A model generated the notes under the pieces. The model did no database searches, was not told the origin of the DNA, and saw only the letters and a list, made by a program, of their open reading frames with translations. A stretch of DNA of 64,000 bases from Nitrospirillum sp034427435 (lineage in GTDB: Bacteria; Pseudomonadota; Alphaproteobacteria; Azospirillales; Azospirillaceae), in NCBI RefSeq assembly GCF_034427435.1, contig NZ_JAXQNP010000002.1:1116001-1180000 (forward strand), given 5' to 3'. Position 1 is the first letter of the stretch. Each line of letters starts with the position of its first letter. The translations under genes were made by a program, and so were the position numbers. Shown piece by piece: positions 41,362 to 48,366 of the stretch.

Positions 41362-42432
41362 GTGACCGTCACGCCTTTCCCCACCGCCCATGTCCGGGCC
41401 GCCGTCCGCCGCGTGCCCTACCGCGCCATCGGCCTCTGGCTGCTGGTCTGTGCCGGCATGGTCTTCGCCATGGCCGTCATCGGCGCCATCACCCGCCTGA
41501 CGGAAAGCGGCCTGTCCATCACGGAATGGAAGCCGGTGACGGGCGCCCTGCCGCCCCTGTCGGACGCCGCCTGGGCGGAGGAGTTCGCCAAGTACCAGGC
41601 CACGCCGGAATACGCGCTGAAGCACAGCGGCATGGACCTGGCGCAGTTCAAGGGCATCTTCTTCTGGGAATGGTTCCACCGCCTGGTGGGGCGCCTGATC
41701 GGCGTCGTTTTCCTGCTGCCCTTCCTGTTCTTCCTCTTCACTCGCCGCGTGCCGCGCAGCCTGGTCCCGCGCCTGATCGGCCTGTTCGTGCTGGGTGGGC
41801 TGCAGGGCGCGCTGGGCTGGTACATGGTGAAGAGCGGCCTGGTGAACCGGCCGGACGTCAGCCACTACCGCCTGGCGGCCCACCTGTCGCTGGCGGTGCT
41901 GATCTATGTCGCCATGCTGGCCACCGCCCTGCCGCTGCTGTTCCCCGCCGCCAGCGGGGCGGGCCACCCGGCGCGCGGGGCCCTGCGCCGGCACGCCGGC
42001 ATCGCCATGGCCCTGGTCGCCACCACCATGGTGTGGGGCGCCTTCACCGCCGGGTTGGACGCCGGCATGGCGTACAACACCTGGCCGCTGATGAACGGCA
42101 CCTTCGCGCCGGAGGAGATGTGGAACCTCAGCCCGGCCTGGCTGAACATCCTGGAGAACACGGCCGCGGTGCAGTTCACCCACCGCTGGCTGGCCATCCT
42201 GACCGGCCTGGTGGTGTGGTCCTACGCCTTCCGCGCGCTCCGCGCCGGGGTGCAGGGCCGGGTGCGGGCCCTGGCCATCGCCGTGGCTGGGATGGTGCTG
42301 GTGCAGATCAGCCTGGGCATCACCACCCTGCTGCTGTTCGTGCCGGTGCATGTCGCCGCCACCCACCAGGCGGGCGCCCTGGTCCTGCTGGGCCTGTTCA
42401 CCTGGACGGTGATGGAGTATCGGCGGGGCTGA
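41362..42432 (+). CDS. ctaA: Heme A synthase
   Basis: A 356-residue eight-helix membrane protein that oxidises heme O to heme A for cytochrome aa3 oxidase. GTG start. Features of the Cox15-like alphaproteobacterial type are IGAITRLTESGLSITEWKPVTGALPP after helix 1, FWEWFHRLVGR (heme His), SHYRLAAHLSLA, GLDAGMAYNTWPLMNG, VQFTHRWLA (His) and VHVAATHQAGALVLL (His). No Cys pair of the Bacillus type. ctaB and oxidase genes are not in the window. Confidence 0.95.
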   Translation: MTVTPFPTAHVRAAVRRVPYRAIGLWLLVCAGMVFAMAVIGAITRLTESGLSITEWKPVTGALPPLSDAAWAEEFAKYQATPEYALKHSGMDLAQFKGIFFWEWFHRLVGRLIGVVFLLPFLFFLFTRRVPRSLVPRLIGLFVLGGLQGALGWYMVKSGLVNRPDVSHYRLAAHLSLAVLIYVAMLATALPLLFPAASGAGHPARGALRRHAGIAMALVATTMVWGAFTAGLDAGMAYNTWPLMNGTFAPEEMWNLSPAWLNILENTAAVQFTHRWLAILTGLVVWSYAFRALRAGVQGRVRALAIAVAGMVLVQISLGITTLLLFVPVHVAATHQAGALVLLGLFTWTVMEYRRG

Positions 42433-42452
42433 TGGAGCCCTGATGGTTGAAT

Positions 42453-42550
42453 AGGACGCGACCGCGTCCGCCGGAGTTTTGTGGGGAGCCGTAGGCGGAC
42501 CGCAAAACGAGGACAGCCAAAGGTCCGGATGGACCTGCCGGCGTTTGAGG
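42453..42550 (+). repeat. 3'-end structured repeat, copy 4 (short form)
   Basis: It begins about 20 bases past the ctaA stop on the sense strand. It lacks the first hairpin but has GGACGCGACCGCGTCC, GTTTTGTGG...CCGCAAAAC, the linker CGAGGACAGCCAA, GGTCCGGATGGACC and GCCGGCGTTTGAGG. A separate terminator follows at 42556. Confidence 0.88.
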
Positions 42551-42555
42551 ATAAC

Positions 42556-42592
42556 AAAAAGGGCGCGAAGCCGATGCCTCGCGCCCTTTTTT
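42556..42592. terminator. Bidirectional terminator ctaA / PfpI-like gene
   Basis: AAAAAGGGCGCGA (42556-42568) pairs with TCGCGCCCTTTTTT (42579-42592). Confidence 0.9.
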
Positions 42593-42613
42593 CAATCCGA
42601 TACCGGGGCCTGG

Positions 42614-43216
42614 TTAAGCGGCGGCGGCCTTCTCGGCCTGCAGTTGGCGGCGGTACTCGATGGCGTCGGCGAAGACGCGCAGCATGGTCTCGATGAACTC
42701 GGGCACCACCTCTTCCGGACCGCGGGCGGTCAGCAGCTGGCGGTCGATGTTCATGTTCTGGCCTTCCTCGGCCACCCAGGTGGCGCCGGCGGCCTCGACG
42801 GTCTCGCGGATCGCCTCGTTGCCGGTCACGGTGCGGCCCTTCAGGCGCTGCGCCACGGCCAGCAGCTGGACGCCATGGTTGATGGCGGCGACGCCCTTGC
42901 CGGCGTCCATGAAGCTGCCGATGATGCGGCGGGTGTGCGGGTTGGCGGCCAGCTTGGCCACGCTGCGCTCACCACCCGGCAGGACCAGCAGGTCGAAATC
43001 GGCGGCCAGCACTTCGCCGATCTGCTTGTCCGTGGGGAAGTAATGGCCCCAGGAGGTGCCGTGCCAGCCGTTCACCAGGCCCTGCTCCGGCGAGATGATC
43101 TTGGGCGCGGCGCCGGCGCGCAGCAGGGCGCGCTGGGCTTCGGTCATTTCCACTTCTTCGAAACCGTTGGCGATGAGAATGGCAACGGCTTTTCCGGCGA
43201 GCGGCTGATCGGTCAA
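42614..43216 (-). CDS. DJ-1/PfpI-family protein without the nucleophilic Cys
   Basis: A 200-residue protein. The start is a TTG with AGGAG five bases upstream; no ATG fits. The DJ-1/PfpI fold is clear: VAILIANGFEEVEMTEAQRALLRAGA, WGHYFPTDKQIGEVLAADFDLLVLPGGE, then G-K-G-V-A-A-I-N113-H-G-V-Q-L-L. In active family members the last segment reads A-x-C-H-G; here Asn113 replaces the catalytic Cys while His114 and the family Glu remain. Glyoxalase, deglycase or peptidase activity through that Cys is therefore not expected. It may be a binding or chaperone-like relative. Confidence 0.85.
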   Translation of the reverse strand: MTDQPLAGKAVAILIANGFEEVEMTEAQRALLRAGAAPKIISPEQGLVNGWHGTSWGHYFPTDKQIGEVLAADFDLLVLPGGERSVAKLAANPHTRRIIGSFMDAGKGVAAINHGVQLLAVAQRLKGRTVTGNEAIRETVEAAGATWVAEEGQNMNIDRQLLTARGPEEVVPEFIETMLRVFADAIEYRRQLQAEKAAAA

Positions 43217-43568
43217 ATTACGTCTCCTATGTTGTTTCGGCGGCCCGACACCCGCCCGTCGCCGTTCCCCAGGGGACGGCGCCGTTGGCAAGGCGCGATG
43301 GATGCTGCCTCGTGAAAATGGCCACCCAGGAATGGGCGGCCATGGCAAAGCGTCAGGCGCGGGCGGCTGTCGTGATGCATGCCGGGCCGATGGGATGACG
43401 CTCTATTCGCATGGCACCGTAATTGGCCCCTCCCGCGCCTCAGGTCAATCGCATTAAGACCGATTCGGGATTGCGGTGCGGCATGGCTGAGTTGCGGGTG
43501 CACTGCCGGCCCGTGGCACGGCCATGCCCAAGAAGAAACGGGGCCCGCCCGACGCGCGTGGAACCACC
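43217..43568. other. Intergenic region between PfpI-like gene and motA
   Basis: It is 352 bases long. One imperfect hairpin (CGCCGT-TCCCC / GGGGA-CGGCG, about 43260-43281) and a likely promoter of the minus-strand PfpI-like gene are the only things I see. No motB-like gene is present downstream of motA. Confidence 0.5.
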
Positions 43569-44429
43569 CTAGCTGATGGCTGACAGCGCCTCTTCCAACT
43601 CATTGAAATCGGGCATGTATTCCGTGGGCACCTTTTTTCGCGCCGCCTCGATGGATACCTGGGGCGCATACCCCGCCAGGTGCGCCGTGATGGCCGCCCG
43701 GATGACGTGGTAGAACTGGTTCTCCTCCTCCGCCACGCCTTTCAGCCGCGAGGCGATGGGGGCCAGGATACAGTAGGACAGGAAAATACCCATGAAGGTG
43801 CCCACCAGGGCGCCGCCGATCAGCTTGCCCAGCACCTCGGGCGGCTCGGTGATGGACGCCATGGTCTTGATGACGCCCAGCACGGCGGCGACGATGCCCA
43901 GCGCCGGCATGGCGTCGGCCATGGTCTGGAAGGCGTGGCTGGAGTGCAGGTCCTCGTGCTTGGTCTTCTCGATCTCCTGCTCCATCAGCGCTTCCAGCTC
44001 ATGGGGGTTGTCCACGCCGATGGAGAACATGCGCAGGTAATCCGCGATGAACTTGACGGTGAACGGGTCCTTCATGATCGCCGGGTAGGCGTTGAAGATG
44101 TTGCTTTCCATGGGCTTTTCAATGTGCTGCTCAATGGCCAGCACGCCCTTGGTCTTCATCGTCTTCAGGATTTGGTACAGCAGCGACAGCAGTTCCATGT
44201 ATTCCTTCTTATGGAACCGCGCGCCCGGGAAAATGCGCTTCACGGCACCCAGGGACTGCTTGATGACATGCGTGCTGTTGGCGACCATGAAGCCGCAGAT
44301 GGCGGCGCCGCCGATGGTCATGAACTCACCGGGCAGGGCCTCGATGATGATGCCGATCTTGCCGCCGAAGATCACAAACGACCCGAACACGCAGATGAAC
44401 ACGCCGAGCAGGCCGATGGCGGCAAACAT
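43569..44429 (-). CDS. motA: Flagellar motor stator protein MotA
   Basis: A 286-residue four-helix membrane protein that with MotB forms the proton-driven flagellar stator. Helix 1 is FAAIGLLGVFICVFGSFVIFGG, helix 2 is PGEFMTIGGAAICGFMVAN. The large cytoplasmic loop has the Arg/Glu region ARFHKKEYMELLSLLYQILKTMKTKGVLAIEQHIE. Helix 3, FQTMADAMPALGIVAAVLGVIKTM, holds the key Pro, and helix 4 is LVGTFMGIFLSYCILAPIA. The motB gene usually follows in the same operon but is not adjacent here. Confidence 0.95.
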   Translation of the reverse strand: MFAAIGLLGVFICVFGSFVIFGGKIGIIIEALPGEFMTIGGAAICGFMVANSTHVIKQSLGAVKRIFPGARFHKKEYMELLSLLYQILKTMKTKGVLAIEQHIEKPMESNIFNAYPAIMKDPFTVKFIADYLRMFSIGVDNPHELEALMEQEIEKTKHEDLHSSHAFQTMADAMPALGIVAAVLGVIKTMASITEPPEVLGKLIGGALVGTFMGIFLSYCILAPIASRLKGVAEEENQFYHVIRAAITAHLAGYAPQVSIEAARKKVPTEYMPDFNELEEALSAIS

Positions 44430-44635
44430 GAGCAAACCTTGGTAGATGGACCCCTAAGATAGGCAGAGTCCAGACAATCGGCCTACTTGTCAAATCTCTG
44501 ATGGGGTAGGGCCCCTGGCGCGATCGCGCCGCCGGTCGGGGGATGTCCAGAGGGGGCCCATCGCCCATGGCTGGGATCAGCCCCGCCACCAAGACCCTTG
44601 AATTCGGGCGTCCCGTCCGCCATCGTTCCGGCCAT

Positions 44636-44726
44636 CGACTGGGGTGCCGCCCGCCTGCCCGTCAGGCCCGCGGCTGAGATCAGACCCATGGAACCTGCTC
44701 CGGATCATGCCGGCGAAGGGAGATCG
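44636..44726 (+). ncRNA. TPP riboswitch (THI element)
   Basis: The classical conserved boxes appear in order: GGGGTGCC (44641), GGCTGAGA with ACCC (44671-44687), GGAACCTG (44690), CTCCGGATCATGCCGG and CGAAGGGA (about 44713-44721). It senses thiamin pyrophosphate and should shut off the thiO-thiS-thiG-thiE genes, by hiding the start region or by termination. The ATG at 44707 lies inside the aptamer and is not a start codon. Confidence 0.93.
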
Positions 44727-44733
44727 CGAGACC

Positions 44734-45939
44734 GTGACCCATTTTCCGCCTTCGGGCCATTCTTCCGCCCGTCCGTCTGCCGCCAAGCCTTCCGTCGCCC
44801 CCCGGGTGATCGTCATCGGCGCCGGCTGCATCGGCCTGTCCATCGCCTGGCGCCTGGCGTCCGCCGGCTGTGTCGTCGACGTCTATGACCGGGGCCGCGC
44901 CGGGCTGGGCGCCACCCATGCCGCCGCCGGCATGCTGGCCGCCGCCGTGGAGACGGAGCCGGGGGAGCAGGCGCTGCTGCCCCTGACCCTGGACAGCCAG
45001 CGCCGCTGGCCCGCCTTCGCCGCTGAGCTGGAGGCCGTCAGCGGCCTGCCCGTGGATCTGCGCACCGAGGGCACCCTGCAGGTGGCGCTGACCCGCGATG
45101 ACGTGGAGGTGCTGCGGGCGGGGTATGAGTTCCAGCGCTCCCTGGACCTCAACGTTGCCTGGCTGAGCGGCGCGCAGGTGAAGGAGCGGGAGCCGTGGCT
45201 GAACCCCCGCGCCGCCGCCGGCGTGCTGGGTGCCGCCGACGGCCAGGTGGACAACCGCAAGCTGGCCGTGGCGCTGAAGGCCGCGGCGTTGAAGGCCGGC
45301 GCCCGCCTGCATGAGGAGGTGGCCGTCGAGGCCCTATCCGTCACGGCGGGCCGTGCCGAGGGCGTGGTGGTAGATGGCGTGCTGAAGGCCGCCGACGTGG
45401 TGGTCCTGGCCGCCGGCGCCTGGTCGCGCCATCTGGCGGGCCTGCCGGACGGCGCCATTCCGCCGGTGCGGCCGGTGAAGGGCCAGATGCTGGCCCTGCG
45501 CATGGACCCCGTCCAGCCGCTGTTGCGCCATGTGGTGTGGCCGCCCAAATGCTATCTGGTACCCCGCCTGGATGGACGCCTGATCGTGGGTGCCACGACG
45601 GAGGACAAGGGCTGGGACGACCGCCTGACCGCCGGCGGCGTCCTGGCCCTGCTGGAGGCCGCGTGGCGGGCCCTGCCGGGGGTGGAGGAGCTGCCCATCG
45701 AGGAGATGTGGGTGGGCCACCGCCCCGGCAGCCGTGACGACGCCCCCATCCTGGGGCCCGTGCCCGGCGTGGCCGGCCTGGTCATGGCCACCGGCCACCA
45801 CCGCAACGGCATCCTGTTGACCCCCGGCACCGCCGACCTGGTGGCGGACCATGTCCTGACCGGCCGGGTGGACCCGCTGCTGGCGCCCTTCGGCATCGGG
45901 CGCTTTCAGGAACGAAAGACCAGCGGCATGAGACTGTGA
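44734..45939 (+). CDS. thiO: Glycine oxidase ThiO
   Basis: A 401-residue FAD enzyme making dehydroglycine for thiazole synthesis. After about 20 leader residues comes the FAD dinucleotide motif VIVIGAGCIGLSIAWRLASAG, then THAAAGMLA, DGQVDNRKLA, VVLAAGAWS and GHRPGSRDDAPILG...ATGHHRNGILLTP. The GTG at 44734 is chosen because upstream in-frame ATGs (44707) lie in the riboswitch aptamer. AGGGAGA is about 12 bases before it. It is the first gene of the thi operon; a structured repeat separates it from thiS. Confidence 0.93.
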   Translation: MTHFPPSGHSSARPSAAKPSVAPRVIVIGAGCIGLSIAWRLASAGCVVDVYDRGRAGLGATHAAAGMLAAAVETEPGEQALLPLTLDSQRRWPAFAAELEAVSGLPVDLRTEGTLQVALTRDDVEVLRAGYEFQRSLDLNVAWLSGAQVKEREPWLNPRAAAGVLGAADGQVDNRKLAVALKAAALKAGARLHEEVAVEALSVTAGRAEGVVVDGVLKAADVVVLAAGAWSRHLAGLPDGAIPPVRPVKGQMLALRMDPVQPLLRHVVWPPKCYLVPRLDGRLIVGATTEDKGWDDRLTAGGVLALLEAAWRALPGVEELPIEEMWVGHRPGSRDDAPILGPVPGVAGLVMATGHHRNGILLTPGTADLVADHVLTGRVDPLLAPFGIGRFQERKTSGMRL

Positions 45940-45953
45940 CCCATGCCGTTATT

Positions 45954-46082
45954 GGACGCGACTGCGGCCGCCGGAGCTTTCGGGGAAGCGTAGCGGACTG
46001 GAAAGCGAGGAAAGCCCTTAGGCCGCATTCGCGGCCGTGGCAAACCCAGGGCCGGCGGATGCCGGCGCCCGGCGATTGAGGG
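45954..46082 (+). repeat. 3'-end structured repeat, copy 5, inside the thi operon
   Basis: It begins 15 bases past the thiO stop on the sense strand and ends 14 bases before the thiS start. GGACGCGACTGCGGCC, GCTTTCGGGG...GACTGGAAAGC, the linker GCGAGGAAAGCC, an inserted hairpin GGCCGCATTCGCGGCC, then GCCGGCGGATGCCGGC and GCCCGGCGATTGAGG. Confidence 0.88.
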
Positions 46083-46096
46083 ATAAGGAAACACGC

Positions 46097-46300
46097 ATGA
46101 TCACCGTGAACGGCAAGACCCGCGACCATGCGGAGGGCCTGGACCTGCTGGCCCTGCTGGGCGAGGCGGGGGTGGCGCTCGAGGCTCGAGGCATCGCCGT
46201 GGCCATCAACGGCACCGTCGTGCCGCGGGCCCGCTGGGCCGAACGCGCCGTCGCCGACGGCGACGCCATTGAAATCGTGAAGGTGCTGCAAGGTGGCTGA
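46097..46300 (+). CDS. thiS: Sulfur carrier protein ThiS
   Basis: A 67-residue ubiquitin-like carrier ending in Gly-Gly, whose C-terminus becomes a thiocarboxylate that supplies sulfur to the thiazole. MITVNGKTRDHAEGLDLLALLGEAG and GIAVAINGTVVPRARWAERAVADGDAIEIVKVLQGG are typical. GGATAAGGA precedes the ATG. It overlaps thiG by eight bases. Confidence 0.95.
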   Translation: MITVNGKTRDHAEGLDLLALLGEAGVALEARGIAVAINGTVVPRARWAERAVADGDAIEIVKVLQGG

Positions 46301-47066
46301 AGACCTGTTCCGCATCGCCGGCAAGGCGTTCACCTCCCGCCTGTTCCTGGGCACGGCGGGCTATCCCAACCAGCAGGTGTTCCTGGACAGCCTGGCCGCC
46401 TCGGGCGCGCAAGTCGTCACCGTCTCCATCCGCCGGGTGGATATGGAGGGCGGGGCCGAGGGCATCCTCGACCTGGTGCGGGACAAGGCCTGGCTGCTGC
46501 CCAACACCGCCGGCTGCGCCACGGTGAAGGACGCCGTGCTGACCGCCCAATTGGCGCGTGAGGCGCTGGACACCAATTGGATCAAGCTGGAACTGATCGG
46601 CGACCGCGAGACGCTGTACCCGGACGTCGAACAGTTGGTGGCGGCGGCCGCCCAGCTGGTGGATGACGGCTTCACCGTCCTGCCCTATTGCACCGACGAC
46701 CCCATCGTCTGCCGCCGCCTGGCCGACGTCGGTTGCGCCGCCGTCATGCCGCTGGGCGCCCCCATCGGCACAGGCTTGGGTATCCTCAATCCTTACAATA
46801 TCGAAATGATCTGTGCCCGCAGCACGGTGCCCGTCATCCTGGATGCCGGCGTGGGCACGGCGTCCGATGCCGCCTTGGCCATGGAGCTGGGCTGCGACGC
46901 CGTGCTGTTGAACACCGCCGTGTCCAAGAGCACCGACCCGGTGCGCATGGCGGCGGCCATGGGCCACGCCGTCGCCGCCGGCCGCCTGGCCCGCCTCGCC
47001 GGCCGCATCCCCAAGCGCACCCGGGCCGAGGCCTCCAGCCCCGAGCTGGGGCTGATCGGGGGGTAG
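46293..47066 (+). CDS. thiG: Thiazole synthase
   Basis: A 257-residue TIM-barrel enzyme forming the thiamin thiazole from DXP, dehydroglycine and ThiS-thiocarboxylate. The Schiff-base Lys region is NWIKLELIGD, and LFLGTAGYPN, VTVSIRRVDM, LLPNTAGC, VMPLGAPIGTGLGI and VILDAGVGTASDAALAMELGCDAVLLNTAVSKS are family motifs. GTG start within the end of thiS. thiE follows after two bases. Confidence 0.97.
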   Translation: MAEDLFRIAGKAFTSRLFLGTAGYPNQQVFLDSLAASGAQVVTVSIRRVDMEGGAEGILDLVRDKAWLLPNTAGCATVKDAVLTAQLAREALDTNWIKLELIGDRETLYPDVEQLVAAAAQLVDDGFTVLPYCTDDPIVCRRLADVGCAAVMPLGAPIGTGLGILNPYNIEMICARSTVPVILDAGVGTASDAALAMELGCDAVLLNTAVSKSTDPVRMAAAMGHAVAAGRLARLAGRIPKRTRAEASSPELGLIGG

Positions 47067-47068
47067 GG

Positions 47069-47686
47069 GTGGGGTTGCCCGTTCCCCCGCTGCCCGTTCC
47101 CCGGCTGCTGGTCATCACCGACCGCCGCCAGGCCGTCCTGCCGCTGCCCCAACTTCTGGAGCGGGTGTTCGCCGCCGGCTGCCGCTGGGCCAGCGTACGG
47201 GAAAAGGATCTGCCCCCCCAAGACCGGCTGGATCTGGTGCGCCGGTTGATCCCCATCGCCCGCCATCATGGCGCCCGGCTGACCGTGCACGGCGACCTGG
47301 CGGCGGCGGCGCTGTGCGACGGCGTGCATCTGGGGGCGGGCGGTGACGTGGCGGGGGCCCGCGCCCGCTTGGGGGCCCAAGCCCTGGTGGGCATTTCGCG
47401 CCATCATCCGGGTGAGGGCCTGGGCGGCGCCGACTACGCCACCCTTAGCCCCATATTCGAGACCGCGTCCAAGCCCGGCTATGGCCCCGCGCTGGGCGCC
47501 CAGGCCCTGTCCCGCCTGCCCGGCGCCCTGGCCTTGGGGGGGATAACCCCCGCCAACGCGGCGCAGGCCCGCGCCGCCGGGGCCGCCGGCCTGGCCGTCA
47601 TGGGCACTGTCATGCGCGCCAGCGATCCTGGTGCCGTGGTGCGGGATCTGCTGGCGGCGTGGGGGCTTAGTCCGCTATCTGGGTAA
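47069..47686 (+). CDS. thiE: Thiamine-phosphate synthase-like ThiE/TenI
   Basis: A 205-residue TIM-barrel protein. LLVITDRR is the first strand, then CRWASVREKDLP, RLTVHGDLAAAALCDGVHLGAGG, GISRHHPGEGLGGADYATLSPIFETASKPGYGPALG, ALALGGITPANAAQARAAGAAGLAVMGTVM. It couples the pyrimidine and thiazole phosphates; the TenI branch differs little, so the call between ThiE and TenI is not certain. It starts two bases after thiG at a GTG. The last 20 bases overlap the convergent toxin gene. Confidence 0.85.
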   Translation: MGLPVPPLPVPRLLVITDRRQAVLPLPQLLERVFAAGCRWASVREKDLPPQDRLDLVRRLIPIARHHGARLTVHGDLAAAALCDGVHLGAGGDVAGARARLGAQALVGISRHHPGEGLGGADYATLSPIFETASKPGYGPALGAQALSRLPGALALGGITPANAAQARAAGAAGLAVMGTVMRASDPGAVVRDLLAAWGLSPLSG

Positions 47687-47972
47687 AGATCGCATCGAAA
47701 TCCCGCCGTCCATGAAGGACGCGCAGCACCTCCACGACGCGGCCGGTCAGGCGATAAAGAACGACATAGGATTTGTGGACAGGGAAACTCCGCAGTCCGG
47801 CGGCGATTTCCCCCAAATCCCGTCCCAGTTTCGGGAACTCCGCCAGCTTTTCCGCGACGTCGAAAATGGCATCGATGACATCGTCGGCGGCTTTTGGATT
47901 TTCCGCGTAGATGTGCGCCCAGATCTCATGAAGATCCTCTTTTGAAAGAGGAGAGAAGACGACCTTTGCCAT
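47667..47972 (-). CDS. RelE/ParE-family toxin
   Basis: A 101-residue protein with the ParE fold: VVFSPLSKEDLHEIWAHIYAENPKAADDVIDAIFDVAEKLAEFPKLGRDLGEIAAGLRSFPVHKSYVVLYRLTGRVVEVLRVLHGRRDF. The closing L-R-V-L-H-G-R-R-D is the hallmark end of ParE-type toxins, which usually inhibit gyrase. It begins within the stop codon of the antitoxin gene (TGATG), so the two are coupled. Its 3' end overlaps the convergent thiE by 20 bases. Confidence 0.9.
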   Translation of the reverse strand: MAKVVFSPLSKEDLHEIWAHIYAENPKAADDVIDAIFDVAEKLAEFPKLGRDLGEIAAGLRSFPVHKSYVVLYRLTGRVVEVLRVLHGRRDFDAIFTQIAD

Positions 47973-48223
47973 CAAGAGCCGCGACGGGCTCGAAATTCGG
48001 CCTTCAGCGACTCTCGGGTTTCAACCGTGCCCAATCCGGCGTCCAACTGATCGATGGCCGCCTGGCTGTTCTGGCGCAGCCGCTCGATTTGCTCAGCCTC
48101 ACGGGGATCGATGCGGCGCACCTCCACCCGGTACAAGTCGGTCGCCTTGCCGGCGTCCAGGCCTTTCGCCAGGCTGGCCGGCAATTCGTCGCGGCGAAGG
48201 GTGCCAACGGTGGAGTTTGCCAT
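47972..48223 (-). CDS. Cognate antitoxin of the ParE-type toxin
   Basis: An 83-residue protein upstream of and coupled to the toxin gene. MANSTVGTLRRDELPASLAKGLDAGKATDLYRVEVRRID is followed by a charged helical C-terminal half (REAEQIERLRQNSQAAIDQLDAGLG...LKAEFRARRGS). It does not match ParD or RelB closely, so the family is unassigned. Position and size make antitoxin the natural call. GGAG lies upstream of the ATG. Confidence 0.72.
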   Translation of the reverse strand: MANSTVGTLRRDELPASLAKGLDAGKATDLYRVEVRRIDPREAEQIERLRQNSQAAIDQLDAGLGTVETRESLKAEFRARRGS

Positions 48224-48366
48224 GAAAGGCTCCGGGCGACGGGGTTAGGCATGGGGCGATGATAGTCGAATCTCGAGACCATGGCATCGCCCCTCCTATT
48301 TGATGGCGCGTCGCGGCTTTGCCAAGCGGTGGGGGCAGGATGCCCCTGTGGTCGCCTGAGGCGCGC

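Noticed and set aside
44644..44733. Longer thiO with an ATG start at 44707 or further upstream
   Set aside because: These codons fall within the conserved TPP aptamer, whose sequence is explained by RNA structure.
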